This document shows, piece after piece, positions 7,781-15,994 of a stretch of 62,398 nt of DNA. This DNA comes from Burkholderia latens (GTDB lineage Bacteria; Pseudomonadota; Gammaproteobacteria; Burkholderiales; Burkholderiaceae), in assembly GCF_902499045.1 (NCBI RefSeq), contig NZ_CABVPL010000047.1, forward strand, positions 1-62,398, read 5' to 3'. A program made the translations under genes and the position numbers. The notes beneath the pieces are model-generated. The model was not told the DNA's origin. It ran no database searches and worked only from the letters and a program-made list of their open reading frames with translations. Every line of letters starts with the position of its first letter. Within the stretch, counting starts at the first letter, position 1.

Positions 7781-9784
7781 TCACAAGCCGAACGGATACA
7801 GCTCCACCGGGCGCTCGGTCGCGACCGTCGACAGCGGGCTGATCGCGTGCGTTTCGTCGAACCACACATAGCCGTCGAATTGCTCAGGGAGCGTCGCTTC
7901 CGCATAGTGGCTGTGGCGTTCCGTGTCGGGGCGATAGATCACGCCGATGAAGCGTTCCAATCGCGGCTCGCGCAACCGCTCGGCGAGCGCACGGTTGGCG
8001 TCGGCCGTCAGGTCCGCGAAGCAGCGGGGCTGGCCGGCGCGGTGAAACGCGCGTTCGTAGCTGTCGTCGCGCGATGGCCGAACACGCATGATCTCCAGCG
8101 GAGCGCCCCAGTCCGTCGCCGCCGCGACCGTTCCTTCGTGCGTGCCGAAACCGATCAGCGCGACGTCGTTGCCGAAGCGTTCGCGGCAAAGCTGCCCGAC
8201 GTTCAACTCGCTGCCGACGATGCCCATTTCCGTCGCCGCCGCGTTGCCGATATGCGAGTTGTGCGCCCACACGACGGCGCGGCTGTTGCGGCCCTTTGCC
8301 GCGAGCAGGTTCTCCAGCGTTTCGAACATATGCGTATCGCGCAGGTTCCAGCTGTGCGCCGCGCTGCGGTACATCGTCCGGTAATAGCGCTCCGCCGACG
8401 CAATGAGCCGCGCATTCTGCGTCGCGTCGAACAGCAGGTCGTCGCCGTCGGCGCGCGCGATGCGCTCGCGCAGCAGGTCCTGCAACTGCGCGATCACGGC
8501 ATCCTCGCAATCCGAAAAGCCGGCCGACATCGCCGCGCGGCCGTAGACGAACGGATCCTTCTGCCACGGCGTGAGGCAGCCGTAGCGCTCGCGCGCGACA
8601 CGCGCGGCGTCTGGGTCCGTGCGATCGAGATAGTCGAGCACCGCATCGACCGACGCGGACAGACTGTACATGTCGAGCCCGTGGAACCCGCAGCGCGCGG
8701 CCTCCGGCACCGTGCTGTTGTGCGCGCGCAGCCACTGCACGAACGTCGCGAACTCCTCGTTGCGCCACATCCATGTCGGGAAGCGCTGGAACGGCGTCGC
8801 CGAGTCGCGCCGCTCGTCAGGCGCGAGCGTCGCGTAGCGGTGCACGATCGCCGCATCCGGCCAGTCCGCCTCGACCGCGACGATGTTGAAGCCGTGACGC
8901 TCGACGAGCCGCTTCGTGATCGCCGCGCGCGCACGATAGAACTCGGACGTGCCGTGGCTGCATTCGCCGAGCAGCACGATGCGCTTGGCCGCGAGGTGAT
9001 CGAACGCGGCCGCGAAGGCCGGATCGTCGGGGTCGGGTAAGGGTTGCACGCTGCGCGCGATCAGATCGTCGAGCGACGTGCCGGAGGTTGCGGCGGAAGC
9101 GGGGGCGGGTACCGGTGTTGCCGTGTCGTCGTCGGGCGCGGACCAGCCGGCGTCGCCGATCAGCGGCACGAAGCGGACGCCGCCGAGATCCTCCTGTTCG
9201 AACTGTGCCGGCCCGGTGCGCGTGATCCGTACCAGGCGCTGCCGGTCGCGCTGCGCGCCGATCGGCATCACGATGCGCCCGCCGATCGCCAGTTGTTCGC
9301 GCCACGCTGGCGGGACGGCCGGCCCGCCCGCCGCTGCGATGATTGCGTCGAACGGCGCATGGGCCGGCCAGCCGAGCGTGCCGTCGGCGTGATGCACATC
9401 CACGTTGCGGTAGCCGTGTTCCGCGAGCGTGCGCCGTGCGGTGGTCGCGAGCGACGCGCGGCGCTCGATGCTGTCGACGTGCGCGACGAGGCGCGCGGCG
9501 ACCGCCGCCGCGTAGCCGGAGCCGGTGCCGACGTCCAGCACGCGATCGTTCGGCGACAGCCGCGCCGCGTCCAGCATCTGCGCGACGATGATCGGCTGCG
9601 AGATCGTTTGTCCGTCGGCGAGCGGCAGCGGTGTGTCGCTGTACGCGAATTCCGCGAGATCCGCAGGCACGAACAGGTGGCGCGGCACCGTGCGCATCGC
9701 ATCGAGCACGCGCGGATCGCGCACGCCGCGCGACGCGATCTGCCGCTCCACCATTTGCTGTCGTGCGTCTTCAAATGGGTCCAT
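7781..9784 (-). CDS. Fusion: protein-L-isoaspartate O-methyltransferase + erythromycin-esterase-like domain
   Basis: A 667-residue two-domain protein. Residues 1 to about 210 are a PCMT repair methyltransferase: QTISQPIIVAQMLDAARL, the SAM-binding DVGTGSGYAAAVAA, then ADGTLGWPAHAPFDAIIAAAG. A Pro/Ala linker (about 215-235) leads to an erythromycin-esterase-family domain (about 240-655) with LLGECSHGTSEFY, the general-base type histidine, VAVEADWPDAAIVHRYA, and VVWAHNSHIGNA. Members of the second family hydrolyse macrolide lactones or unknown esters; substrate here is unknown. The ATG at 9784 starts directly at the PCMT fold. No frameshift separates the domains, so this is one polypeptide. Confidence 0.92.
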   Translation of the reverse strand: MDPFEDARQQMVERQIASRGVRDPRVLDAMRTVPRHLFVPADLAEFAYSDTPLPLADGQTISQPIIVAQMLDAARLSPNDRVLDVGTGSGYAAAVAARLVAHVDSIERRASLATTARRTLAEHGYRNVDVHHADGTLGWPAHAPFDAIIAAAGGPAVPPAWREQLAIGGRIVMPIGAQRDRQRLVRITRTGPAQFEQEDLGGVRFVPLIGDAGWSAPDDDTATPVPAPASAATSGTSLDDLIARSVQPLPDPDDPAFAAAFDHLAAKRIVLLGECSHGTSEFYRARAAITKRLVERHGFNIVAVEADWPDAAIVHRYATLAPDERRDSATPFQRFPTWMWRNEEFATFVQWLRAHNSTVPEAARCGFHGLDMYSLSASVDAVLDYLDRTDPDAARVARERYGCLTPWQKDPFVYGRAAMSAGFSDCEDAVIAQLQDLLRERIARADGDDLLFDATQNARLIASAERYYRTMYRSAAHSWNLRDTHMFETLENLLAAKGRNSRAVVWAHNSHIGNAAATEMGIVGSELNVGQLCRERFGNDVALIGFGTHEGTVAAATDWGAPLEIMRVRPSRDDSYERAFHRAGQPRCFADLTADANRALAERLREPRLERFIGVIYRPDTERHSHYAEATLPEQFDGYVWFDETHAISPLSTVATERPVELYPFGL

Positions 9785-9927
9785 GGTCGATTACCTGTGT
9801 GCGTGTGTTCGCTCGCGCAGCATCGCGCGTGCCGCGCCGCGGGAGGGAACGCGGAATGCGTGCGGCTTCGGGACGGCGGCGCGTGGGCGCGCCGTTACGT
9901 GGAAAGTCCAAGCGGAGGGACAGATAC

Positions 9928-10698
9928 ATGAAACTGCAAGGCATTCGCGCGCTCGTCACGGGCGCGGACTCCGGAATCGGTCAGGCGATCGCGACGCTGT
10001 TCGCTCAAGAAGGCGCGGACGTCGCGATCGTCTATCACACGGACCACGACGGCGCGCAGGAAACCGTGCGGCGTATCGAGGCGCTGGGGAGGCGCGCATG
10101 CGCGATTCAGGGTGACGTATCCGATCCGCAATCGGTTGCCGCATTTTTCCGCGATGCGACGAGCGCGCTCGGCGGTCTCGAAGTGCTCGTCAACGATGCG
10201 GGTGTCGGTGCGCCCGGCGTGGCAGTTGCCGATCTGGAGGACGCGCAGATCGATACCGTGTTGCGGACCGATTTGCTCGGGCCGCTCTATTGTTGTCGCG
10301 CGTTCGTCCGGCAGCGTCGCGCGGCCGGCGGGGGCGGGCGCATCGTCAACATCTCGTCGGTCGCGCAACATCTGCCGACGCCGGAAAGCGCGCCGTACGG
10401 GATGGCGAAGGCCGGGCTTGGCTCGCTTGCTCGAAGCCTGTCGCGTGAGGTCGCAGAGGATCGCATCAACGTGAACAACATCGCGCCGGGGCTCATCGAT
10501 ACGCCGATGACGCGGGAGCGCCTGAACGATCCGCAGGCGCGGGAGAAGTCGATGTCCGTAATTCCGTGGCATCGGCCGGGGCAGCCGGAGGAAATCGCGC
10601 GTGTGGCGCTGTTTCTCGCATCCGATGATGGCGACTACGTGACCGGGCAGACGTGGACCATCGACGGTGGGCTGACGATGCAATGGGGCGGCGCGTGA
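9928..10698 (+). CDS. Short-chain dehydrogenase/reductase (glucose 1-dehydrogenase-like)
   Basis: A 256-residue classical SDR. Visible are the cofactor loop TGADSGIG near residue 11, NDAGVGAP (an NDAG variant of the usual NNAG), the active-site ISSVAQHLPTPESAPYGMAK with Tyr and Lys four apart, and the closing TGQTWTIDGGLTMQWGGA. The overall pattern is closest to glucose 1-dehydrogenase/3-oxoacyl reductase types using NAD(P). The physiological substrate is not evident. The GGAGGGA site at about 9914-9920 supports the ATG at 9928. It is divergent from the PCMT fusion, with 143 bases between them. Confidence 0.9.
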   Translation: MKLQGIRALVTGADSGIGQAIATLFAQEGADVAIVYHTDHDGAQETVRRIEALGRRACAIQGDVSDPQSVAAFFRDATSALGGLEVLVNDAGVGAPGVAVADLEDAQIDTVLRTDLLGPLYCCRAFVRQRRAAGGGGRIVNISSVAQHLPTPESAPYGMAKAGLGSLARSLSREVAEDRINVNNIAPGLIDTPMTRERLNDPQAREKSMSVIPWHRPGQPEEIARVALFLASDDGDYVTGQTWTIDGGLTMQWGGA

Positions 10699-10729
10699 GC
10701 GGGGGCTCACGTGTCGCGCGCGGGTCTCG

Positions 10730-10972
10730 TCAGGCGGGCAGGTCGCCGCCGCTGCGCGGCGGCTCGACGTCCTTCGGGTTGTCGAGGTGGCCGGGCGGCG
10801 GTTCGTATGGGCCTTTGTCGGGCTCGGGCTTCTGCGGAATCATCGTGTCGTCCATACTGCCGTGACCTTTCTGCCGGACGTTGCCTTTGCGGTCGATGGT
10901 CACTTCGTCGGTGGTTTCTTGCGGCTTCTTGTTGGCCGGGTCGGCTTGGTCGGCCGGGGTTGGGCGTGTCAT
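10730..10972 (-). CDS. Small hydrophilic hypothetical protein
   Basis: An 80-residue protein, rich in Pro, Asp, Lys and Gly, with no hydrophobic segment (TDEVTIDRKGNVRQKGHGSM in the middle). It is probably disordered. A GGAG ribosome site seven bases before the ATG at 10972 supports it as a real gene. It lies just left of the island's left attachment site and is the last chromosomal gene on this side. No function can be given. Confidence 0.6.
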   Translation of the reverse strand: MTRPTPADQADPANKKPQETTDEVTIDRKGNVRQKGHGSMDDTMIPQKPEPDKGPYEPPPGHLDNPKDVEPPRSGGDLPA

Positions 10973-11268
10973 CGGTTAGCTCCGTCGGGATGTTGGCTTG
11001 GGGTGGCCGGCGTTTGCCGTCGGCGCCGGGCGATCGGGACACGGCGCGGGACGTGCGGGACCGACCTTGAGACGGTATGAGCATCTGGCGTTCCCTGTTG
11101 GAACAGGAGGCGCGTCGTGGCGCGGGTGACTTCGCTTTGCCGCTATGTAATGCGGGCGCACGACATTCGATCAAACGCGTGGACGGCCAAGCCGGCGCGA
11201 AGCGGGTTGTCGCGGGGGATGATCGAATTTGCAGGGAGGGGGAAGCGGAGAGGGGGCGTCGAGACGCT

Positions 11269-11285
11269 TGACTGGTCCCCGACAG
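11269..11285. other. Left attachment site (tRNA 3'-end remnant)
   Basis: TGACTGGTCCCC is followed by GACAG; the right end has the same 12 bases followed by CCGACAG. The left copy is thus the chromosomal partner of the tRNA-Arg 3' end, with homology fading rightward into island DNA. Confidence 0.7.
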
Positions 11286-11334
11286 AATTCATATCTCTAG
11301 GCAGCACATGCAATTTAGCTGGGCATAGTGCATA

Positions 11335-11357
11335 GATACCAACAAAAATACCAACAC
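11335..11357. repeat. Left integrase arm-type repeat, 23 bases
   Basis: It consists of two direct TACCAACA units separated by AAAA and ends in C. The identical 23 bases recur at 25468-25490 beside the integrase gene. Placement about 60 bases inside the left attachment site fits arm-type integrase or excisionase binding. Confidence 0.7.
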
Positions 11358-11432
11358 GTATCTCGGCGTAGGGGTGATCGCCGATAGCAGGCGGTACAAG
11401 CGACGGTTGCCATGCCGCCGAGCGCAAAAATC

Positions 11433-11547
11433 TTTGGAGATTTGGAGACAAGCATTCATTTCGGCTTGTCAGCCTTGTCTGGCAAGGAGATCCCTATCTC
11501 CAAACGTATCTCCAGAACACTGATTTTCTTGGAGATAACTTTGGAGA
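11433..11547. repeat. Iteron cluster A (six TTTGGAGA/TCTCCAAA-type units)
   Basis: Units lie at 11433-11440 and 11441-11448 (tandem TTTGGAGA), 11497-11504 (TCTCCAAA), 11509-11514 (TCTCCA with preceding TA), 11529-11535 (TTGGAGA) and 11540-11547 (TTTGGAGA). Both orientations occur. A matching cluster follows the replication gene at 22383-22485. This is the pattern expected for replication-initiator sites such as ori and crr in P4-type satellites. Confidence 0.65.
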
Positions 11548-11692
11548 CAGACGCCTAACAGACGCGTTCATACGGCTGCTCGCGAACTTTCGTCCCGTCT
11601 GGGGCGTTCCGCGCAAAAGAACTCCCCGGCCGCCAGTCTCCCGCGCGGCGATAGCGATCGAGCGTGATGACTGGTCGGAGCGGGGTCGCCAC

Positions 11693-11717
11693 TGTCTCAA
11701 GCTAGAATATCGAGACA
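11693..11717. promoter_or_regulatory. Inverted repeat TGTCTC-N13-GAGACA around a likely -10 box
   Basis: Six-base arms at 11693-11698 and 11712-11717 enclose TAGAAT, a plausible -10 element for the gene at 11747. An operator overlapping the promoter would allow repression of the cargo nuclease gene. Confidence 0.4.
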
Positions 11718-11746
11718 AGACGAACGACCAGCACGGGGTGGGGGCA

Positions 11747-13168
11747 ATGCAGAGCTTTTGCGATTACTACGGTATCGATCCTGATGCATTCGAGGCTTCA
11801 GGCGCGCTTGATCCTGTATTCGGAGTCGATACTCGGCTTTTTATCGACCCATGTCTGCTCAAGCACACGGATACCGAAGAGCTAGCTAGCAGCTACGACC
11901 GGGTGTCCCAGCATTTTGCGGACGTTCTGAAGGTTGTCTCGAATATTGGTGTCGAAGGTGACGTTTTCTGGCGTACTGCTGATCAGAGGCTTACGTTTCC
12001 GGAAGTGCACGGGTTGTGTATTGGATATGCCACCAACGGGAAAACAGGGAGCGGGATGGGGCCGGGGCTTCGAAAACCCCTGCTTCAAACGGTAAAGAAG
12101 ATCATCGATGCGGGTGTGAAAGACCCCGCGTTATTCGAGTTGGTCGGCGCGTTCGAGGATAATATTGGGCCAGATAGAATTAGTGATATGGTTGCCCGTA
12201 TTATCCTTGAGGATCTAGTTAAATTTACGCAGCGGGTATGTAGTGATTTTGGAATTCCAATGGAGCCGTTGGTGGTTTCCAAAGGATTGCCGAAAGAGGA
12301 TATGCCGCTGAATCCGGTTACGGGGAACGCCGTTATCTTGGTTCCTCGGGATATATTGCGTGATCTTCCGATCGCGGAAACGTATGGCGATATTTCAAGA
12401 ATCGCTTACGAAAATAAGCTCCTCAGAGATGAATTAAATGCGATTATTGGCGATTCGTGGCGGAAAGCGACGATCTCTGATCAAAAAGAGGTTCTGCGAA
12501 ACTCGTTCATCAAGCACCCGGATATTCTACTGGATGTCCTTAGCGCATATCACAAGGCCGGTCGGAGCCTGTACGATTTCAAGGATGACCCAGCCGGCGA
12601 AACTCGATGGTATCGAGCTTCTAAGGAATTCTCGGCGGCATATCCGCTGGAGCTGACGCTTGAGGCTCCTGCCGATACCGAGCGCGTTTTTGCAGTGGTG
12701 AAGAAGATCTGTCAGCATTTTCGTGAGTTGATTGAGGATAATCAGCTTTGCAAGCTTCTTTATAATAAGGGTGGAACTCGAAAGCATGAGTCGGCTGCTC
12801 AATTGATATTTTTCGGGATCGCGTCCGCGTATTGTCGTGCGAACGGTCTTGAGTTGTCGCCCGAGAGCGACGGCGGTCGTGGGCCAGTGGATTTTAAGCT
12901 AAGCAGCGGTTTTGATGGGCGAGTTTTGGTCGAGGTGAAACTTTCTAGTAATTCTCAGCTGTTTCATGGTTTCGAGAAGCAGTTGCCGATATACCAAAAG
13001 GCAGAGCGGGCAACGAAGGGGGTGTATTTGGTCATCGATAACGGAGGGGCCTCCGAGGATCGAATGGCTGCATTCCGTAATCTCGTGCTGTCTGCGGGAA
13101 AGGACGCGCCGGAAGTGATTATTGTTGACGGCGTTCCGAGGCCCTCTGCCAGCAAAGCCGATAAATGA
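11747..13168 (+). CDS. Cargo protein with C-terminal PD-(D/E)xK nuclease-like motif
   Basis: A 473-residue protein of unknown family and clearly lower GC than the host. The N-terminal two thirds are uncharacterised (ALDPVFGVDTRLFIDPCLLK near 20-39; NIGPDRISDMVARIILEDL near 139-157). The C-terminal part shows a restriction-endonuclease-like signature: VDFKL with Asp382, then VLVEVKLSS with Glu396 and Lys398, then KQLPIYQKA. This suggests a PD-(D/E)xK nuclease fold. The ATG at 11747 has a GGTGGGGG site; a GTG three codons earlier is less likely. It is a lone gene at the left edge of the island, with an operator-like repeat before it. A single-gene phage defence role is inferred from position and motif only. 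Confidence 0.75.
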   Translation: MQSFCDYYGIDPDAFEASGALDPVFGVDTRLFIDPCLLKHTDTEELASSYDRVSQHFADVLKVVSNIGVEGDVFWRTADQRLTFPEVHGLCIGYATNGKTGSGMGPGLRKPLLQTVKKIIDAGVKDPALFELVGAFEDNIGPDRISDMVARIILEDLVKFTQRVCSDFGIPMEPLVVSKGLPKEDMPLNPVTGNAVILVPRDILRDLPIAETYGDISRIAYENKLLRDELNAIIGDSWRKATISDQKEVLRNSFIKHPDILLDVLSAYHKAGRSLYDFKDDPAGETRWYRASKEFSAAYPLELTLEAPADTERVFAVVKKICQHFRELIEDNQLCKLLYNKGGTRKHESAAQLIFFGIASAYCRANGLELSPESDGGRGPVDFKLSSGFDGRVLVEVKLSSNSQLFHGFEKQLPIYQKAERATKGVYLVIDNGGASEDRMAAFRNLVLSAGKDAPEVIIVDGVPRPSASKADK

Positions 13169-13250
13169 TCAGCGATTGCTCAATAAACGTTGGTAGCGGG
13201 GTGAGGGTATTTTATGATGCGGCGAAAAGTAACTTTGATACGTCACTGCT

Positions 13251-13826
13251 CTACGCCGCATCCCGTACGCGCATAATCGTCTGACGGCTTGTCCCATACC
13301 GTTTAGCAAGCCCGGCCACGGACGCACCTTCGCCGAGTAAGTGACGTACTTCGTTTTGCTGTTGCTTCGTTAGCGCAGCTGGTCGGCCCATAGATTTCCC
13401 TTCCGCTCTTGCCCGTGCGATGCCGGATTGGGTGCGTTCAATCAACAGGTCGCGTTCAAATTCAGCGACGGCATTCAATACCTGCATCGTCATCCGGCCG
13501 GCAGCGCTGGTCAGGTCGACTCCCCCGAGCGCGAGGCAGTGAATCCGAATGCCCCGCTCTGCCAGCGCCTCGACGGTCGCACGCACATCCATCGCGTTGC
13601 GGCCAAGGCGATCGAGTTTCGTCACGATCAGAACGTCGCCTTCCTCCATCTTGAGTAGCAGCTCGGCAAACCCCGGACGCTGGTGCGCGCTTACGCTTCC
13701 AGAAATGCTCTCCGTAACGACGCGGCGCTTATCGACCGAAAAGCCGGCCGCCTCGATCTCGCGGAGTTGGTTGGCTGCGGTCTGATCAGTCGTGCTTACA
13801 CGGGCGTAGGCGAAAGTTCGGGACAT
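13251..13826 (-). CDS. Serine recombinase (resolvase/invertase family)
   Basis: A 191-residue protein of typical resolvase length. The catalytic serine is in YARVSTTDQ near residue 10, followed by the family patterns KLDRLGRNAMDV, AGRMTMQVLNAVAEFERDLL and ERTQSGIARARAEGKSMGRP. The end holds a helix-turn-helix (GASVAGLAKRYGTSRQTIMR). It should cut and rejoin DNA through a 5'-phosphoserine link. The ATG at 13826 abuts an array of TGTCCGAA repeats that looks like its res site. It may resolve multimers of the excised island or be a relic of a transposon; no transposase is seen beside it. Confidence 0.93.
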   Translation of the reverse strand: MSRTFAYARVSTTDQTAANQLREIEAAGFSVDKRRVVTESISGSVSAHQRPGFAELLLKMEEGDVLIVTKLDRLGRNAMDVRATVEALAERGIRIHCLALGGVDLTSAAGRMTMQVLNAVAEFERDLLIERTQSGIARARAEGKSMGRPAALTKQQQNEVRHLLGEGASVAGLAKRYGTSRQTIMRVRDAA

Positions 13827-13851
13827 GCTGCTCTCGATGTGTACGAAATTG

Positions 13852-13943
13852 ATGTCCGAATCATAACCCATGTCCGAAAACAGCGAAACCTAATTTTCGG
13901 ACATGGCTTCGTAGGCGTGTCCGAAAGGGTTCGGTTTCGGACA
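13852..13943. repeat. Candidate res site of the serine recombinase
   Basis: TGTCCGAA half-sites are arranged as one single half (TGTCCGAA, 13853-13860), one large inverted pair (CATGTCCGAAAA at 13869-13880 with TTTTCGGACATG at 13894-13905) and one shorter pair (TGTCCGAAA at 13918-13926 with TTTCGGACA at 13935-13943). Differently spaced inverted half-sites upstream of a resolvase gene are the usual layout of res sites I-III, and would also let the protein repress its own promoter. Confidence 0.65.
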
Positions 13944-14009
13944 TGCTGCTGCCAGCAAACTTGACGTGATGGCCGTTTGTGGGAACATCGACGTAGGAGG
14001 GCCACGCAA

Positions 14010-14036
14010 ATGAAACGAGACAACAAATGGCGATGA
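14010..14036 (+). CDS. Eight-residue leader peptide with strong ribosome site
   Basis: ATG at 14010 follows AGGAGGG (13995-14001 region) and encodes MKRDNKWR before a TGA at 14034-14036. The TGA overlaps the ATG at 14033 of the next gene as ATGA. The following gene has no good ribosome site of its own, so the minicistron probably delivers ribosomes to it by coupling. Confidence 0.45.
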   Translation: MKRDNKWR

Positions 14037-14953
14037 TCGATAACGCGGAAGAGGATAAGCCGGGGGCTGATTGCACCTTGCCACCGGATCATCCGTTGCC
14101 TGCTGACCAATTGGGCCGGTACAGTCCGGAGCGCGACTACTATGCGGAGAAAGACATCGCTGACTACGTAGAGGGTCAAGCGCGCGATGAGACTGTCCAA
14201 AACGTGGAACGGATCAAGACCGAATATGTGATGGGGCAGCCCTATGAGATGTGGGATGTCACTACGGACGCGGATCGGTGGTGGGTCGTTACCAATCCGA
14301 CAAACCTGTATTCGCAACGTCACTTTCCGAGCCTCGACTACACGCTTTCGTTCCATGTTGGCCTAATGATGCGTGTGGCCAGCCGCAACGAACGTGCTGG
14401 CGAGCCGGAACCTACCCCCTTTGATGAAGTGTTCCGGCGACAGAACCAAGCTACGGATCTGCTGGAGCGGGCGGTAGAGGCCGTCGACTTGCAGGCAGTC
14501 GGCATGCAGCTTCGCGAATGCCTGATTTCGCTAATTGCTGCTGCTCGGCGGCGTATCGAGGTCGCTGTGGACGGCGAGCGGCCTAAAGATGCCGATGTCG
14601 TTGGATGGAACAGGCTTTTGACTGGCCAATTGTGTCCAGGCGAGAAAAATGACGAGCTGCGCAATTATCTAAGGGCCGTGACGGAGAAGGCGTGGCCGCT
14701 TGTCAACTGGTTGACACATCACAGGAACGCCAGCAAGACCGCCGCAATCATCGCTGTCGATGCTGTTGATGGCATCGTCAGACACTATGCACGATTGCTT
14801 AGCCGCGAGCGCACGGATCGTGTCGATCAATGTCCGCGCTGTAAGTCGCGCAATGTCCGTACGTTTTTTGACATTGAGATCGGGCCAAACGGGGAGTACT
14901 TCGAGGCCTGCGGCGAATGCCACTGGGATAGTCACCCCGGGGTACAGGAGTAA
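14033..14953 (+). CDS. Unknown island protein with C-terminal zinc ribbon
   Basis: A 306-residue soluble protein with no family I can name. The middle is helical and contains VNWLTHHRNASKTAAIIAVD, a stretch reminiscent of HEPN-type helices but without a certain motif. The last 40 residues hold a zinc-ribbon pattern, CPRCKSRNVRTFF then ACGECHW, suggesting nucleic-acid contact. The start may be ATG 14033, coupled to the leader peptide, or ATG 14027 two codons earlier. It is followed in 22 bases by the HEPN-like gene at 14976, and the two are likely one operon. GC is below host level. A defence or toxin role is inferred from company only. Confidence 0.7.
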   Translation: MIDNAEEDKPGADCTLPPDHPLPADQLGRYSPERDYYAEKDIADYVEGQARDETVQNVERIKTEYVMGQPYEMWDVTTDADRWWVVTNPTNLYSQRHFPSLDYTLSFHVGLMMRVASRNERAGEPEPTPFDEVFRRQNQATDLLERAVEAVDLQAVGMQLRECLISLIAAARRRIEVAVDGERPKDADVVGWNRLLTGQLCPGEKNDELRNYLRAVTEKAWPLVNWLTHHRNASKTAAIIAVDAVDGIVRHYARLLSRERTDRVDQCPRCKSRNVRTFFDIEIGPNGEYFEACGECHWDSHPGVQE

Positions 14954-14975
14954 CAGCGCGCACTGTAGCTTATAG

Positions 14976-15746
14976 ATGACGCAAATGGACGATACCCAAC
15001 AAGAGATTGAACGATTGAAGAATATTGTCGACACCGCGCGACAGGAGATTGAGTTAGCGGTGATGTTCCATGAGACTTGGCGACCCTCTGCATACGATGC
15101 TCACCTTCATGCTCGCATCGGTACTTCGTACGCGGCACATGCTTTTCAGATCATCCGACTGTCGTTACGTCGGGAGTTGTTGTTGGCGCTGACCCGTGTG
15201 TGGGATACCAACAAGCAGGCCGTGAGGATGAGCTTGATAGCGGATCGTTTACGGGATAAGAAATTTTTTGAAGCCCTAGTTCAATACCGGGCCGGGCGCA
15301 TCGGTCTTCGCTCGAAGTTTGCGCCTGACGCCATCCGGTCGGCGCTAACACCAAAGAGGGATCAGGTACTGGAATTGATCAGCAAATACAGTGTCAACGG
15401 TTCTTCATTCGAGGTTCTTGAGAAGCTAAAGACCCTACGTCACCAGCATCTGGCACACCGGCAGTTACCAACTACACCGGTAGCACCGGCGGTATCGGAT
15501 GTGCCTGGGCAACAAGATGACGAAGGTCAACCGCCTGTTTGGGCCACCGATGACGAGATTGAGACGTTCTATCAAGACAATCTCGAAATCATGCGTCTCC
15601 TGCTGAGCTTGGTTCAGGGTATGGCTTATGACTTGTCGGAAGCCACTGACGTCTACAAGCATCACGCGAAATATTTCTGGGCGTCAGCACGCGGTGAGCG
15701 TACCGAGGGGCATCCCGATTACTATGCGCCGCCGTCTGATCTGTAA
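14976..15746 (+). CDS. HEPN-domain protein, AbiU2-like
   Basis: A 256-residue mostly helical protein. The pattern LKTLRHQHLAHRQ around residues 152-163 gives Arg155 and His161, the R-x4-6-H signature of HEPN ribonucleases, in the AbiU2-like context of helix, Arg..AlaHis, then a loop. The N-terminal helix region (RLSLRRELLLALTRVWDTN) fits the same family. Such proteins act as RNA-cleaving toxins in abortive infection, although inactive versions exist. It follows the zinc-ribbon gene with a 22-base gap; no nucleotidyltransferase antitoxin is seen. An ATG at 14985 is an alternative start. Assignment is by motif reading, not alignment. Confidence 0.65.
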   Translation: MTQMDDTQQEIERLKNIVDTARQEIELAVMFHETWRPSAYDAHLHARIGTSYAAHAFQIIRLSLRRELLLALTRVWDTNKQAVRMSLIADRLRDKKFFEALVQYRAGRIGLRSKFAPDAIRSALTPKRDQVLELISKYSVNGSSFEVLEKLKTLRHQHLAHRQLPTTPVAPAVSDVPGQQDDEGQPPVWATDDEIETFYQDNLEIMRLLLSLVQGMAYDLSEATDVYKHHAKYFWASARGERTEGHPDYYAPPSDL

Positions 15747-15994
15747 GGGGACAGTGCGGCGCGAACGCTCAAGTGTATGTGATTGCGGGTCACTTGCCGA
15801 AATTGCAATACCGGTATCGTCGACGGTGCTGTTACGGATCAGTTGTTGCTGATCTGAACTCTGCAGAAAGAAGCGTTGGCGCTAGAAGTCGTGAGAAGAT
15901 GTGGCCCGTCGAGCCTAGGGCGGCCACCCGAAACCGGGCACCTTCACCGGCTGGCTCGGCGTTCTTCGTGAAGGGCGCATGTGAAGGATGCGCG

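Noticed and set aside
11077-11271. 64-codon frame just left of the attachment site
   Set aside because: No ribosome site or hydrophobic/domain pattern; it runs to the att repeat and is probably chance.
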